From Peptococcaceae bacterium CEB3 (GTDB lineage: Bacteria > Bacillota > Desulfitobacteriia > Desulfitobacteriales > Desulfitobacteriaceae): 37,453 nt of DNA. Of this stretch, positions 26,877 to 35,424 are shown piece by piece. The DNA lies in assembly GCA_001029295.1 (NCBI GenBank), contig LDXJ01000030.1:1-37453 (forward strand), written 5' to 3'. The notes beneath the pieces were generated by a model. That model saw only the letters and a program-made list of their open reading frames with translations, searched no databases and was not told the DNA's origin. The stretch's first letter is position 1. Every line of letters starts with the position of its first letter. Position numbers and translations under genes: made by a program.

Positions 26877-27992
26877 CTAGTAGGTACACTCCCGGGCAGC
26901 CTGGGCATACGCGAGCAGGTTTTCCTTGGGTACATCATCAAAGAAATGATCCGCACAAGACATGATGTATCCCCCGCCTTGACCGAATACGTCAAAGAGG
27001 CGGCGAACCTCCTTGCGGATTTCGGCCGGCGTACTGGTGAGGATATTAATCTGATCCATTCCGCCTATGAGACAGACCTTACCATGCATGGCTTCATACA
27101 ATTCCGGACCTTCAATGTTGCCGCCGACCGCCTTGGGCGACAAGGTTTCGGATGCATCCGTGCCCGTTTGCACGATTAAGTCAAAAATTCCGCGCATACC
27201 CCCACAGGTGTGGTAGGATGAGATATGCCCTGCATCGTGTAAAGCGTCATGGATTCTTCTGTCATAGGGTAAAGCAAACTCCTTGAACATAGCCGGTGAG
27301 ATCACTGTTGACGAGGAGGCTCCGCCACCGGTCTCAATCAAATCGAATTTTGCGCCCTTCAAAGATTCATAGATAAACTGCAGTTTTTTCTCCAATAAAA
27401 TGTCCAGAAATTCGTGCACCCACTGAGGCTCGTCGATCGTCGCGTAAACCATGGGCATGGTATCATAATAGCAACAAGCCTGCTGCCAGCACCCCGCTTG
27501 ATCTCCCCAGACAAATCCCCGGAGAATCCCGTCATCGCCGATCCGATCATATTCCTTCGCAATGGCGCGCTGGTCCAGTTTGGGCACCGGCATGTATTTC
27601 AGTAAATAGATGTCCTCCGGATTCTTAATAAGGAACTCGGTAATCCAAGTTGTCTTCTCGTTCCCCCCTGTCTTATAGGTCAACTTGCCTTTCGGGGTAT
27701 GGATGGTATGGTGAACCACCATGTCATTGACGTCGTCCCTGACAATTTCGACCTCATCGATCCATTCCTCCGAGTATTTTTTCGACTCGACCCTTCCCGG
27801 AAGCCAGAATTGGCCCATCGCTTCGAAATACTGAATCGAAGCGTCCAGCCCACAAGTCTTGAATGCGTCCAGGGCATCCATCCCGTTCATGTAATACTTC
27901 AAATGGTAATCCTGCCACTGGTGTACAGTCACCGGCACGCGATCCGGCGTGCCTTTACGCAGGGCGGTCAGCAGCCTCTCTTTGGAATTCAC
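26877..27992 (-). CDS. URO-D-family methyltransferase 3 with complete His-x-Cys...Cys zinc set
   Basis: 371 residues from GTG 27992, which follows AAGGAGGG; the frame opens 23 codons earlier at a codon with no ribosome site. The only one of the four URO-D paralogues in the window that keeps all three candidate zinc ligands of the MtaA/MtbA methyltransferases: H261 and C263 (YHTCGGMRG) and C346 (IMSCADHFFDDVP). It is directly upstream of the corrinoid gene, so it is the best candidate to transfer methyl groups to or from that protein. Whether it acts on the substrate side or on the acceptor side (CoM, tetrahydrofolate or another thiol) cannot be told from sequence. The extra motif VWGDQAGCWQQACCYYDTMP carries an unusual Cys-rich stretch. 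Confidence 0.88.
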   Translation of the reverse strand: MNSKERLLTALRKGTPDRVPVTVHQWQDYHLKYYMNGMDALDAFKTCGLDASIQYFEAMGQFWLPGRVESKKYSEEWIDEVEIVRDDVNDMVVHHTIHTPKGKLTYKTGGNEKTTWITEFLIKNPEDIYLLKYMPVPKLDQRAIAKEYDRIGDDGILRGFVWGDQAGCWQQACCYYDTMPMVYATIDEPQWVHEFLDILLEKKLQFIYESLKGAKFDLIETGGGASSSTVISPAMFKEFALPYDRRIHDALHDAGHISSYHTCGGMRGIFDLIVQTGTDASETLSPKAVGGNIEGPELYEAMHGKVCLIGGMDQINILTSTPAEIRKEVRRLFDVFGQGGGYIMSCADHFFDDVPKENLLAYAQAARECTY

Positions 27993-28474
27993 GGTTCTTC
28001 CCTCCTTCAAATTCGAATGCTTCAGAACTGGCCTAATCAAGCCTGACTTTGGGCATTCCACAGGAAAACATCAAAGTCCTGTAGCTATCCTTGCGCTTTT
28101 CAGCACTCTTGGGTCAACGAGCGGCTCTGCAGTGCACGAATTCCTCACCGCTTAAGTATTGTTTGACGGTTTGCGGTTCGGCGAAGATCTGCACTGCAGA
28201 TCTTCGTACCTTGGCGCCGCAGCTACGTATGAAACAATTCTTAGCTTCCCGCTTGCCGGGATAAACTTTGCGTGTCATAATAGCCGGAGATGGGGAAGGA
28301 GAAGCGAACCTGGCCGGCCCCGCGCGCCCAACCGGTCCAACAGTAAGCGCAACCGTTGACCGGCCGGCCCACTTCCCTCCCTGCAGTCCACTCTGCTGCA
28401 CTTTGACCGTGAATCACAAGCGTTGCAACACCTGTGCACAATACACTCAATAACTTGGTGATTACCTCACTTCT
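27993..28474. other. 482-bp gap with a 25-bp palindrome; no gene seen
   Basis: Separates the transporter operon from the methyltransferase/corrinoid genes, so the latter may have their own promoter, though I see no convincing one on the minus strand. It contains the palindrome at 28182-28206 and, around 28310-28375, two GGCCGGCC blocks that are mutually inverted. A plus-strand TTGCCG/CATAAT pair with 17-nt spacing near 28252-28280 leads into no gene. Confidence 0.4.
28182..28206. repeat. 25-bp perfect palindrome
   Basis: Arms CGAAGATCTGCA and TGCAGATCTTCG flank a single C. It is in non-coding DNA between SBP2 and URO-D3. Could be a terminator without T-run, a protein-binding site, or a relic of a mobile element end. 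Confidence 0.6.
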
Positions 28475-29653
28475 TTACCATTGTGCAGGCAAGAATTGGT
28501 TTACATTGTCCTTCGTGATAATCTTTTGAGGAAGATAACGTACCGGGGGAATAGTCTTACCTTCGAACCACTGCGCAGCTTCGTAGACGGGAAGCGCGCC
28601 ATCACCTTCAGCAGTCTGGTATGTCTCCGCCGCCAGGAATCCACTCTTAATGGCATCCATACCCACTTTGCTATTCCCGGCCGCAACAATGACAACATCG
28701 CTTCGATTCGCGTTTTTCAACGCTTGTTGAGCCCCAATAACTTCAGCGGAGTCACCGTCCAGCACTAGACCTTTTAATTTGGTACCGTACTTAGTTAACC
28801 AACCGGAAACAAGTTGTTGAACAACTGTCGCGTCCAGCTTACCGGTTTGCGCGTCGAGCACCTTCATATTCGGCGCAACTTTTAACAGCTCATCTTCCAC
28901 TCCCCATGTTCTCGAATAATACGGAGAAGCTCCCGGCATGTGCCTTACGATAGCGTAATCACCGGTATTGTGCATCAACTCGGCAAACTTGTCAGCGAGA
29001 AGCTTCATCTGTCCCCAATCATCCGGACCGGTCCATTCCAAGGCATATTTCATAGCTGCGTTGTTGGGTAGCAGGTTGCTGGCGATGAACGGAATTCCGG
29101 CCTGGTTAATCTGTTTAAACAAAGATTCTGCAACATCACCGGCGACAGGGGGGATGATAATCATATCCGGACGCTGCGTGATCGCTTCTTTTACTTGTTG
29201 AGTCTGCTGAGCCACGCTCCAGTCACCAGTCATGACCTTCAAGTTCATTCCATAAGCGATGGCGACTTTTTGAGCACCATTCGTGTAAGCGGTGAAATAA
29301 GGATGTTCACCCGGCTCAATGAGAATGATGGTTTTGCCTTTAGCTCCGTTTGCAGGGGACTTAGGAATATTAACTTTGTTCACATTCCAACCTGCCCACT
29401 CCATGTCATACCAATGTCCGATATCGGTTTTGGGCAATTGACTGGGATCTGCTGGCCTTTGAGGAGGCTTGATGTCAGCACCCGGCTGTATGAGAGGTTG
29501 ATTGTCAGACGATTTCAAAGATGATACGTCTACTTTTTCTGCCGTTGACTTGCTTGTACCTGCTTGACTTGCATTCGGTTGATTTCCACACCCGGCCACC
29601 AGACTTGCGACAAGAACCATTGCCGTTAAAATTCCGGCTGCTTTTTTTAACAA
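28475..29653 (-). CDS. Sugar ABC transporter substrate-binding lipoprotein 2
   Basis: 392 residues from TTG 29653 (GGGGGTG at 6 nt), giving MLKKAAGILTAMVLVASLVAGC with the lipobox Cys at 22. After a ~60-residue linker come the two lobes of a Peripla_BP_4-type protein (TIILIEPGEHPYFTAYTNGAQ, MIIIPPVAGDVAESLFKQIN, GLVLDGDSAEVIGAQQALKN, AAETYQTAEGDGALPVYEAA). It differs strongly from SBP1, and its aromatic-rich stretch WYDMEWAGWNVNKV ahead of the first lobe is unusual. It follows the second permease by 157 bp. Ligand unknown; a deoxysugar or methylated sugar is suggested by context only. Confidence 0.9.
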   Translation of the reverse strand: MLKKAAGILTAMVLVASLVAGCGNQPNASQAGTSKSTAEKVDVSSLKSSDNQPLIQPGADIKPPQRPADPSQLPKTDIGHWYDMEWAGWNVNKVNIPKSPANGAKGKTIILIEPGEHPYFTAYTNGAQKVAIAYGMNLKVMTGDWSVAQQTQQVKEAITQRPDMIIIPPVAGDVAESLFKQINQAGIPFIASNLLPNNAAMKYALEWTGPDDWGQMKLLADKFAELMHNTGDYAIVRHMPGASPYYSRTWGVEDELLKVAPNMKVLDAQTGKLDATVVQQLVSGWLTKYGTKLKGLVLDGDSAEVIGAQQALKNANRSDVVIVAAGNSKVGMDAIKSGFLAAETYQTAEGDGALPVYEAAQWFEGKTIPPVRYLPQKIITKDNVNQFLPAQW

Positions 29654-29809
29654 GATATGCACCCCCACTGATTCTTTCATTTTGGCTACTCGACATCTAC
29701 TCCACTGCGGTCTCTTTGTCTCTCCGATCCTACCACCTCCTTACATTCAGATCATGGCACCCTTTCGCCTCCTACCCCCTACCACCTCCTCACATCCAAA
29801 CCCTACACT

Positions 29810-30817
29810 TTAACGTTTCAAGGAGAATTCTTTCAGTAGTTCAACCCGTTGTCCGCGAAGTTTATTCCGTTGATAGAGAGAGAAGGACTCTTGTAAGACA
29901 ACAACGGCCAAGATTAAACCGCTGAAAAGGATCTGGATGGAATTGCCCGCCCCCAACAAAGTCAACCCGTTATACAGGATGACCAAGGTGAGAACTGCAA
30001 CCATGCTTTTAACCACGCTCCCTTCTCCACCTGCCATCGACGCTCCACCAATGATGGTTGCGGCAATAACCTGCATGGTTGAGCTAACCCCCAAGTCGGG
30101 CAGAGCAGAATTTAACGTAATGGCAAAAAGTGCGCCTGCCAACGCAGCAGTCATACCGGAGATGGTAAAACCTTGGATAAGATATTGATCCGTTTTCAGT
30201 CCTGCCAACCAGGCAGTTTCCTTATTGCCGCCCAGAATGTAAAAGCCCCTGCCATAACGCGTGAAGGTCAAGATTCCTTCGAAAACGAGGATGATGATTA
30301 CAGAAATGAGCACAATTGGGGGAAATAGCGGAATAAAAGATTGCTGTAACCATCCACCTAAGCCTGTGTCTTTGGTGTACAACGCACCGCCATTGGCGTA
30401 CAAATATACAATTCCCTGAACGATCGTCATGGTTCCCAGGGTTACAATGAAGGAGTCAATTTTCGCCTTTGCAACCAAGAGCCCATTGACCAAACCCACA
30501 ATTCCTCCCGAAATTACTGCGATGAGCAGGCTGATTGTCCAACCAAAATGAGGCTCAAATCCAATAACAAACATTGCCCCCAGGGTGAGATTGGAACCAA
30601 TGGAAAGATCCAACTTGCCCATGATTATAACGATGGTGAATCCGATGGCAACCACAGCATTTAAACACATTGTTTCTAAGATAGTTGTAAAATTGTAAAG
30701 GTTAAAGAAATGGGGCGCAAAAATTGACATAACCAGGAATGTGATGATACATAACCATACGATTCTGTATCGATTGACCATTGAAGAGATCTTACCGTTC
30801 CTTCCCGTTTTAAGCAT
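29810..30817 (-). CDS. Sugar ABC transporter permease 2b
   Basis: 335 residues, BPD_transp_2 family, mostly hydrophobic. Markers: VAIGFTIVIIMGKLDLSIGSNLTLGA, KAKIDSFIVTLGTMTIVQG, RYGRGFYILGGNKETAWLAGL, AATIIGGASMAGGEGS. ATG overlaps the previous permease stop by 8 bp (ATGCTTAA) and has GGGGAG upstream, so the two are co-translated. Two different permeases with one ATPase is the arrangement of rhamnose-type (RhaPQ) and AI-2-type importers, suggesting a heterodimer. The last codons contain TTGAAACGTTAA, which resembles the cluster's operators. Confidence 0.93.
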   Translation of the reverse strand: MLKTGRNGKISSMVNRYRIVWLCIITFLVMSIFAPHFFNLYNFTTILETMCLNAVVAIGFTIVIIMGKLDLSIGSNLTLGAMFVIGFEPHFGWTISLLIAVISGGIVGLVNGLLVAKAKIDSFIVTLGTMTIVQGIVYLYANGGALYTKDTGLGGWLQQSFIPLFPPIVLISVIIILVFEGILTFTRYGRGFYILGGNKETAWLAGLKTDQYLIQGFTISGMTAALAGALFAITLNSALPDLGVSSTMQVIAATIIGGASMAGGEGSVVKSMVAVLTLVILYNGLTLLGAGNSIQILFSGLILAVVVLQESFSLYQRNKLRGQRVELLKEFSLKR

Positions 30818-31832
30818 CGTCTCTCCCCAACTTTCTCAACGATTTCTGATTAACTCCGACCACAATGATGAAAATGACCCCTTCCACAATCGTTTGATAC
30901 AGCTGAGATACCCCTATTAGATTTAGAACATTAACAAGAATCCCCAGTAAAAGCGTTCCGCCCAAGACTCCCACTATATTGCCGCGCCCGCCTGCCAGCG
31001 AAACTCCGCCGACCACAACGGCGGTGACAGCGTTAAAGTCGTAACCGGTTCCATTTGAGTAAACACCTAGTTTCACCAGAGAAGTAAGGAATATCCCGCC
31101 AATGGAAGCGGCAAAGGCCGATATCAAAAATGCGATCCCTATTGTTAGAGGAACGTTTATTCCGCTAAATTTGGCAACCTCCGCTGAAGACCCGACTACT
31201 TTTAACCTGCGGCCAAATCTCGTTTTGCTAAGGATGAGTTGTCCAATGATGACTGCACAAAACAGTAGAATAAAGACAAGGGGTATGGGACCCACATATT
31301 GTCGGGCAAGATTCACAAAGCTCGAAGCTGCCCTGCCGTTGTTTCCATGGAGATCAGGGTAAATTTGATTAGCTCCCCATATCCAACGCATGAGTCCGTT
31401 GAGCACATACTCTACCGCCAAAGTCCAAATAATCGGGTTTGCTTTGTAAACCCCTACGACAAAACCGTTGATGATACCGATTGATAGACCCGCAAGTATG
31501 CCAAGGAGCAGACTAATCGCAATTCCATAGTGCAAGGTGGCCACAGTGATAATTCCTGCAAAAGCCATGACAGAAGGCACTGACAAATCTGCATAATGAC
31601 CGCTGTAGGTTACAAATGCGACACCCACAGCTACGATACCAAGAATAGCAACGGTCTGGAGAATCGTAGTTAAGTTTGCTAAAGTGTAGAATTTGGCTGA
31701 AACCAAGGGCCCAACAATCAGAAAGATCCCCACTACAATGAAAATACCCAGCTTGCTGATCCAGAGGCTCAATGTATTGAGCTCCAGACTCCGGCTGTCT
31801 TTCTTAAGCTCATCTAGATTCGCGGATTGCAT
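30810..31832 (-). CDS. Sugar ABC transporter permease 2a
   Basis: 340 residues, BPD_transp_2 family. Markers: VGVAFVTYSGHYADLSVPSVMAFAG in place of the usual GGIDLSVG, ANPIIWTLAVEYVLNGLMRW, RFGRRLKVVGSSAEVAKFSGI, AVVVGGVSLAGGRGN. ATG follows GGGGGA at 8 nt and overlaps the ATPase stop by 23 bp. The altered first motif separates it from permeases 1 and 2b and fits the divergent half of a two-permease importer. Confidence 0.93.
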   Translation of the reverse strand: MQSANLDELKKDSRSLELNTLSLWISKLGIFIVVGIFLIVGPLVSAKFYTLANLTTILQTVAILGIVAVGVAFVTYSGHYADLSVPSVMAFAGIITVATLHYGIAISLLLGILAGLSIGIINGFVVGVYKANPIIWTLAVEYVLNGLMRWIWGANQIYPDLHGNNGRAASSFVNLARQYVGPIPLVFILLFCAVIIGQLILSKTRFGRRLKVVGSSAEVAKFSGINVPLTIGIAFLISAFAASIGGIFLTSLVKLGVYSNGTGYDFNAVTAVVVGGVSLAGGRGNIVGVLGGTLLLGILVNVLNLIGVSQLYQTIVEGVIFIIVVGVNQKSLRKLGRDDA

Positions 31833-33315
31833 TCACATATTCCCCCTTTCCATTCGCCGCTAACAACAATTCTTCTTCCGTGCAATCAACCCGATCTATT
31901 TCGCCAATGAAATGGCCGTTTCTCATAATGATTACGCGGTCTGACAATCCGGCGAGTTCCGGCAAGTCTGACGTGATTAGAATGACAGAATAACCGCGAT
32001 TCGCCATTTCCATAACGGCCTGGTGGATAACCATTTTTGAGCCAATGTCCACACCCCGTGTGGGTTCATCTAAAATGAGTACCTTAGGCTCTGTAGCCAT
32101 CCATTTAGCCAATAATACCTTCTGTTGATTTCCTCCGGACAAAGTGGCTATCATTCTATGGTCTTCAGCGGGATTAACTTGGAGATCCTTAATCAGTTTT
32201 TTCACTATTTCCTTACCGTCCTTGGGAGAATATCTCGAAATGGAGGCCGATAGGATATTTTCACCGACGGAAAGTCTTAAAGCCAGTCCTTGTTCCTTTC
32301 TGCTCTCGGAAAGGTAGGCCAGTCCATAGGCCAGGGCGCGATTCATGGATCTGAATTGAATTTCCGTTCCGTCCAAATGAATTTCTCCTCCGTCAATCGG
32401 ATCGATTCCAACCAACGATCTAGCCAATTCACTCCGACCCGCACCGGACAAGCCGCAGATTCCTAGAATCTCTCCTCGCCTAACATGAAAATCAATATTA
32501 TGGAAAAATCCCCGTCTGGAAAGTTTTTTTACTTCTAATTTTACATCCTCTTTTATCGAAGAACTTCTTTTACGATACATTTCGCCTGCGGCACGTCCGA
32601 TCATCATTTCTACCAAAGCTTCTGTGGTTACGTCTGTGATATCTTTGGTTGCGACTTTTTCACCGTCACGCATAACTGTAACGCGATCCGCAATTTTGGA
32701 AATTTCCGGCAGATGGTGGGAAATATAAACGATTCCAATTCCCTGCTTTTTTAGCACATTAATGATGCCAAAGAGCCGATCTACTTCCTCCTTCGAAAGG
32801 GCAGATGTCGGCTCGTCCATGACCAAAATACTGGGGTTGTTCCCCAGGGCCTTGGCAATCTCAACGAGTTCCGCCTCGCTCTGGCTGATTTCTTCAACAG
32901 CAACCAAAGGATCAATATGACCCAAACCGACTCTGCCCAGCAGTTTCTTCGATTCGTGGATGAGAGTTTTTCTATCAAGCAGCCATGTGCCTTTGGTTGG
33001 CAGTCTGCCCGCCAATAGATTTTCCGCTATACTTATAGGCTTTGCCAAGCTCAATTCTTGGTAGATCATTTGTATACCGTTTGCCTTGGCCATTGCGGGC
33101 GAGTGAAGTTGTACTGTTTTCCCGTTCACTAGGATTTCTCCAGTATAATCATTAAAATAACCCGCTATCACCTTCATTAACGTGGATTTACCGGCGCCAT
33201 TTTCTCCCAGAAGAGCATGGACTTCTCCGGCAAAAACATCGAAATCAATCGTTTTTACGGCATACGTTCCCGGAAATTTCTTGCTCACTTGTTTCATTTC
33301 AAGTACCGTTTTCAA
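31810..33315 (-). CDS. Sugar ABC transporter ATP-binding protein 2 (two ATPase domains)
   Basis: 501 residues from TTG 33315, whose AGGGGGTG ribosome site overlaps the stop of the upstream hydrolase; the frame also opens at 33360, inside the hydrolase, without a good site. Domain 1: GENGAGKST at 37-45, variant signature ISQSEAELVEIAKAL, Walker B ILVMDEPTSAL. Domain 2: degenerate GLSGAGRSEL, LSGGNQQK, ILILDEPTRGVD. Energises import through permeases 2a/2b. It shares architecture with ATPase 1 but is clearly divergent in the linker regions. Confidence 0.94.
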   Translation of the reverse strand: MKTVLEMKQVSKKFPGTYAVKTIDFDVFAGEVHALLGENGAGKSTLMKVIAGYFNDYTGEILVNGKTVQLHSPAMAKANGIQMIYQELSLAKPISIAENLLAGRLPTKGTWLLDRKTLIHESKKLLGRVGLGHIDPLVAVEEISQSEAELVEIAKALGNNPSILVMDEPTSALSKEEVDRLFGIINVLKKQGIGIVYISHHLPEISKIADRVTVMRDGEKVATKDITDVTTEALVEMMIGRAAGEMYRKRSSSIKEDVKLEVKKLSRRGFFHNIDFHVRRGEILGICGLSGAGRSELARSLVGIDPIDGGEIHLDGTEIQFRSMNRALAYGLAYLSESRKEQGLALRLSVGENILSASISRYSPKDGKEIVKKLIKDLQVNPAEDHRMIATLSGGNQQKVLLAKWMATEPKVLILDEPTRGVDIGSKMVIHQAVMEMANRGYSVILITSDLPELAGLSDRVIIMRNGHFIGEIDRVDCTEEELLLAANGKGEYVNAIRESR

Positions 33316-33326
33316 AGTTTCACCCC

Positions 33327-34196
33327 CTAAACAAGTTTCTTCCGATGGAGAAGCAGCCATTGAACCGCAAACTCGTAATTAGAGTATTCGTGGACATAGA
33401 TTCTGTGAGACAAGTCGAAATTCCCAATAGCATGGCTTATCGTATGGTTGTACTCTGCCACAGGTGCCTTTGGCTTGATCGTCTTTATCAAATCATAAAG
33501 CTTCTTACTGTGATGGGTTAATCCCCGTGGCACCACTGCGTCCATATCAGACCACCAAAGCATGAGCGGAACTTGGCTAAGTTCATTTGCGTAAGAAAGG
33601 GGGCTTCGCTTTTCATACTCGCTCAGTACGTCAGCCGGTTTTCCTCCAACTTCCTGTTCAATTATGATTCCCAAGGAACTGATATTGGGGTCATCCCACT
33701 GGAGAATATCTTCATAGAAAGTCTTCAAATCTACCACGGGGTTGAAAGTGAAAGCGGCCGCGACCCGATTATTGAACTTGGCAGTAAAAAGGAGAACCTC
33801 TTGCCCACCCATGCTTAACCCACAGGCATATATTCGACTCTCATCAATGCGAAAACCCAATCCTTTAACCTCGTCTATCACCTGTCCCATATCGGCAATC
33901 TGCCCCTCATATCCCAGACAGGTTAATTCTCCCGTGGTTCGGGCATGACCAAAAGGGGCAACAAGAATGAACCCATATTTTTCAGGCAGCCCTTTCCACC
34001 CCGGATGTGGAGCAATCGCTTCAGCCGGACCATTCTCATAATCCGCCTCTGCACTCCATGTACAAGGGTGCGGAGAGATTACAAGTGGCATGGGATTTCC
34101 CGTATAAGAAGGCGGGACATCCTGCAAATAATAGTGTTCCGAACCGTCATATTTTGAAATGAAGGGTACGACCCTCTTGCCTACTGACGAACTCAT
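33327..34196 (-). CDS. Alpha/beta hydrolase (S9/esterase-type) in the transporter operon
   Basis: 289 residues from ATG 34196 (GGGAG at 8 nt; the GTG three codons earlier overlaps the spacer). Catalytic residues by motif: S128 in GLSMGG, D219 in WWSDMD, H255 in TISHAIGN. PLVISPHPCTWSAEADYENGP may provide the oxyanion region. No signal peptide, so it acts in the cytoplasm after import. It sits between URO-D4 and the ABC ATPase with close spacing, so it likely works on an imported sugar derivative: removing acyl or other ester groups from a decorated deoxysugar is a reasonable guess. It is unrelated to the broken hydrolase at 5226-5555 except for the fold. Confidence 0.85.
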   Translation of the reverse strand: MSSSVGKRVVPFISKYDGSEHYYLQDVPPSYTGNPMPLVISPHPCTWSAEADYENGPAEAIAPHPGWKGLPEKYGFILVAPFGHARTTGELTCLGYEGQIADMGQVIDEVKGLGFRIDESRIYACGLSMGGQEVLLFTAKFNNRVAAAFTFNPVVDLKTFYEDILQWDDPNISSLGIIIEQEVGGKPADVLSEYEKRSPLSYANELSQVPLMLWWSDMDAVVPRGLTHHSKKLYDLIKTIKPKAPVAEYNHTISHAIGNFDLSHRIYVHEYSNYEFAVQWLLLHRKKLV

Positions 34197-34326
34197 TAAC
34201 CACACTCCCTCGTAACGGGTTTGGATACTTAGCGTTTAGAAGTCAATCTTCTCCAGTCGAGCTCTTTTCAGGGACGCCCTTGTCTGAGCCGTCAAGTGTG
34301 CCGGGGTGATTTCCCACAAACAAAGA

Positions 34327-35376
34327 TTATCTCCCAGTGCCGTACTTCTTGGCTTCGTCATACAGCGCGACGATATTGCGGGCCGGCAGTTCAGGCAGCA
34401 TGTAGTCGTGGGAAGGAGCCACAATATACTGACCGTCACTGCCCAGAATATCAATGATCCTTCGTGTCTCGGCCCGGACGTCTTCTTCGCTGCCGTACAG
34501 CAAGACCTCATTGACATCGATCCCACCGAAGAATACAATGTCGCCACCATATTCCCGTTTCAGGACTTGTGGATCCATATTGTGGGCAAACACCTGAATA
34601 GGGTTCACGGCGTCAAAGCCAATTTCAATTAAATCGCCGATGATCTCATGAATATCGCCGCACGAATGCAAACCCGCCACGGCGCCGTGTTTATGGGCCA
34701 GTTCCACATACTTCGCTAAACTCGGCTTGAAAAACTTGCGCCACATATCCGGTGACATCAAGAGCCCTTTCTGCGAGCCAAAATCATTGCCGATGAAGGC
34801 GAAATCGATCACACCCGGATTCGCTTCAAAAGCCCGTTTGCTTACTTCGTAATAAAAGTTAAAGGTATGCTCAACGATCGCCTGAGCTAGGGCCGGGTTC
34901 ATGTACATTTCGATGAAGAAGCGTTCCATGCCGATCAGTTCGATGGAATCGTGGAAGAAGGGCGCCCAGGTCCCGCCAATGACGCAATAACCTTCGCAAT
35001 CTTGCAAATCCTCAGGACAAATCTTGGGATCCCAATCCTCCGGCTTGGGGAATGGGTATGCTTCAACTTCCTCGACAGTCTCCACATCCTTGAGCGGATG
35101 GTTTAGGGCCTGCCCCCAATGATAACCGCCCCTGCGAATCCCCCATTCATTGTCGACCGTTCCGTCCTCATATTGCTTGAAGGGTGTGCCGATGTACTTT
35201 GGGCGAACAGTCTTGTAGTCCATACCGAGAATGTCATAAAGCGCTTCTTTTTCTGTCTTGGCTCCGAGAAAATCCATTACGTTTTGCGTTGTTTCCGGCG
35301 CGGCCCCATACCACATCGGAAAACGATCCACCTCTTTACCCCGGAAGGGCGCCATGCCTCTCTCCTTTGAGTTCAC
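34327..35376 (-). CDS. URO-D-family methyltransferase-like protein 4
   Basis: 349 residues, GTG start with GGAG just upstream. Family start NSKERGMAPFRGKEVDRFPMW; metal region LHSCGDIHEIIGDLIEIGFDAVNPIQV with H237 and C239. The third zinc Cys is missing (end reads IVAPSHDYMLPELPARN). SHD is shared with other non-HemE members. It is the first structural gene after lacI2 and precedes the hydrolase and importer, so it is probably co-induced with uptake. A substrate-side methyl transfer role is possible; no direct evidence. It is closest by eye to URO-D2 in the central metal region and the VFFGGIDV / AYFGNIDV strand. Confidence 0.86.
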   Translation of the reverse strand: MNSKERGMAPFRGKEVDRFPMWYGAAPETTQNVMDFLGAKTEKEALYDILGMDYKTVRPKYIGTPFKQYEDGTVDNEWGIRRGGYHWGQALNHPLKDVETVEEVEAYPFPKPEDWDPKICPEDLQDCEGYCVIGGTWAPFFHDSIELIGMERFFIEMYMNPALAQAIVEHTFNFYYEVSKRAFEANPGVIDFAFIGNDFGSQKGLLMSPDMWRKFFKPSLAKYVELAHKHGAVAGLHSCGDIHEIIGDLIEIGFDAVNPIQVFAHNMDPQVLKREYGGDIVFFGGIDVNEVLLYGSEEDVRAETRRIIDILGSDGQYIVAPSHDYMLPELPARNIVALYDEAKKYGTGR

Positions 35377-35424
35377 GCGACTCCATCTCCTTTCAAAATC
35401 TTTGCTCTGAATCCGTGCGAGGGC

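Noticed and set aside
26782-26884. Protein-like tail (LRDEETLRWVNPRHL) in a frame past the URO-D3 stop
   Set aside because: About 34 codons without start or recognised family; may be an old remnant but too little to call.
28252-28280. Plus-strand TTGCCG/CATAAT promoter
   Set aside because: Weak -35 and no gene downstream in that orientation; kept only as a remark on the gap.
2215-35376. URO-D homologues as HemE (haem synthesis)
   Set aside because: Four divergent paralogues, no haem biosynthesis genes nearby, and His-x-Cys-type metal motifs absent from HemE argue for the methyltransferase branch of the family.
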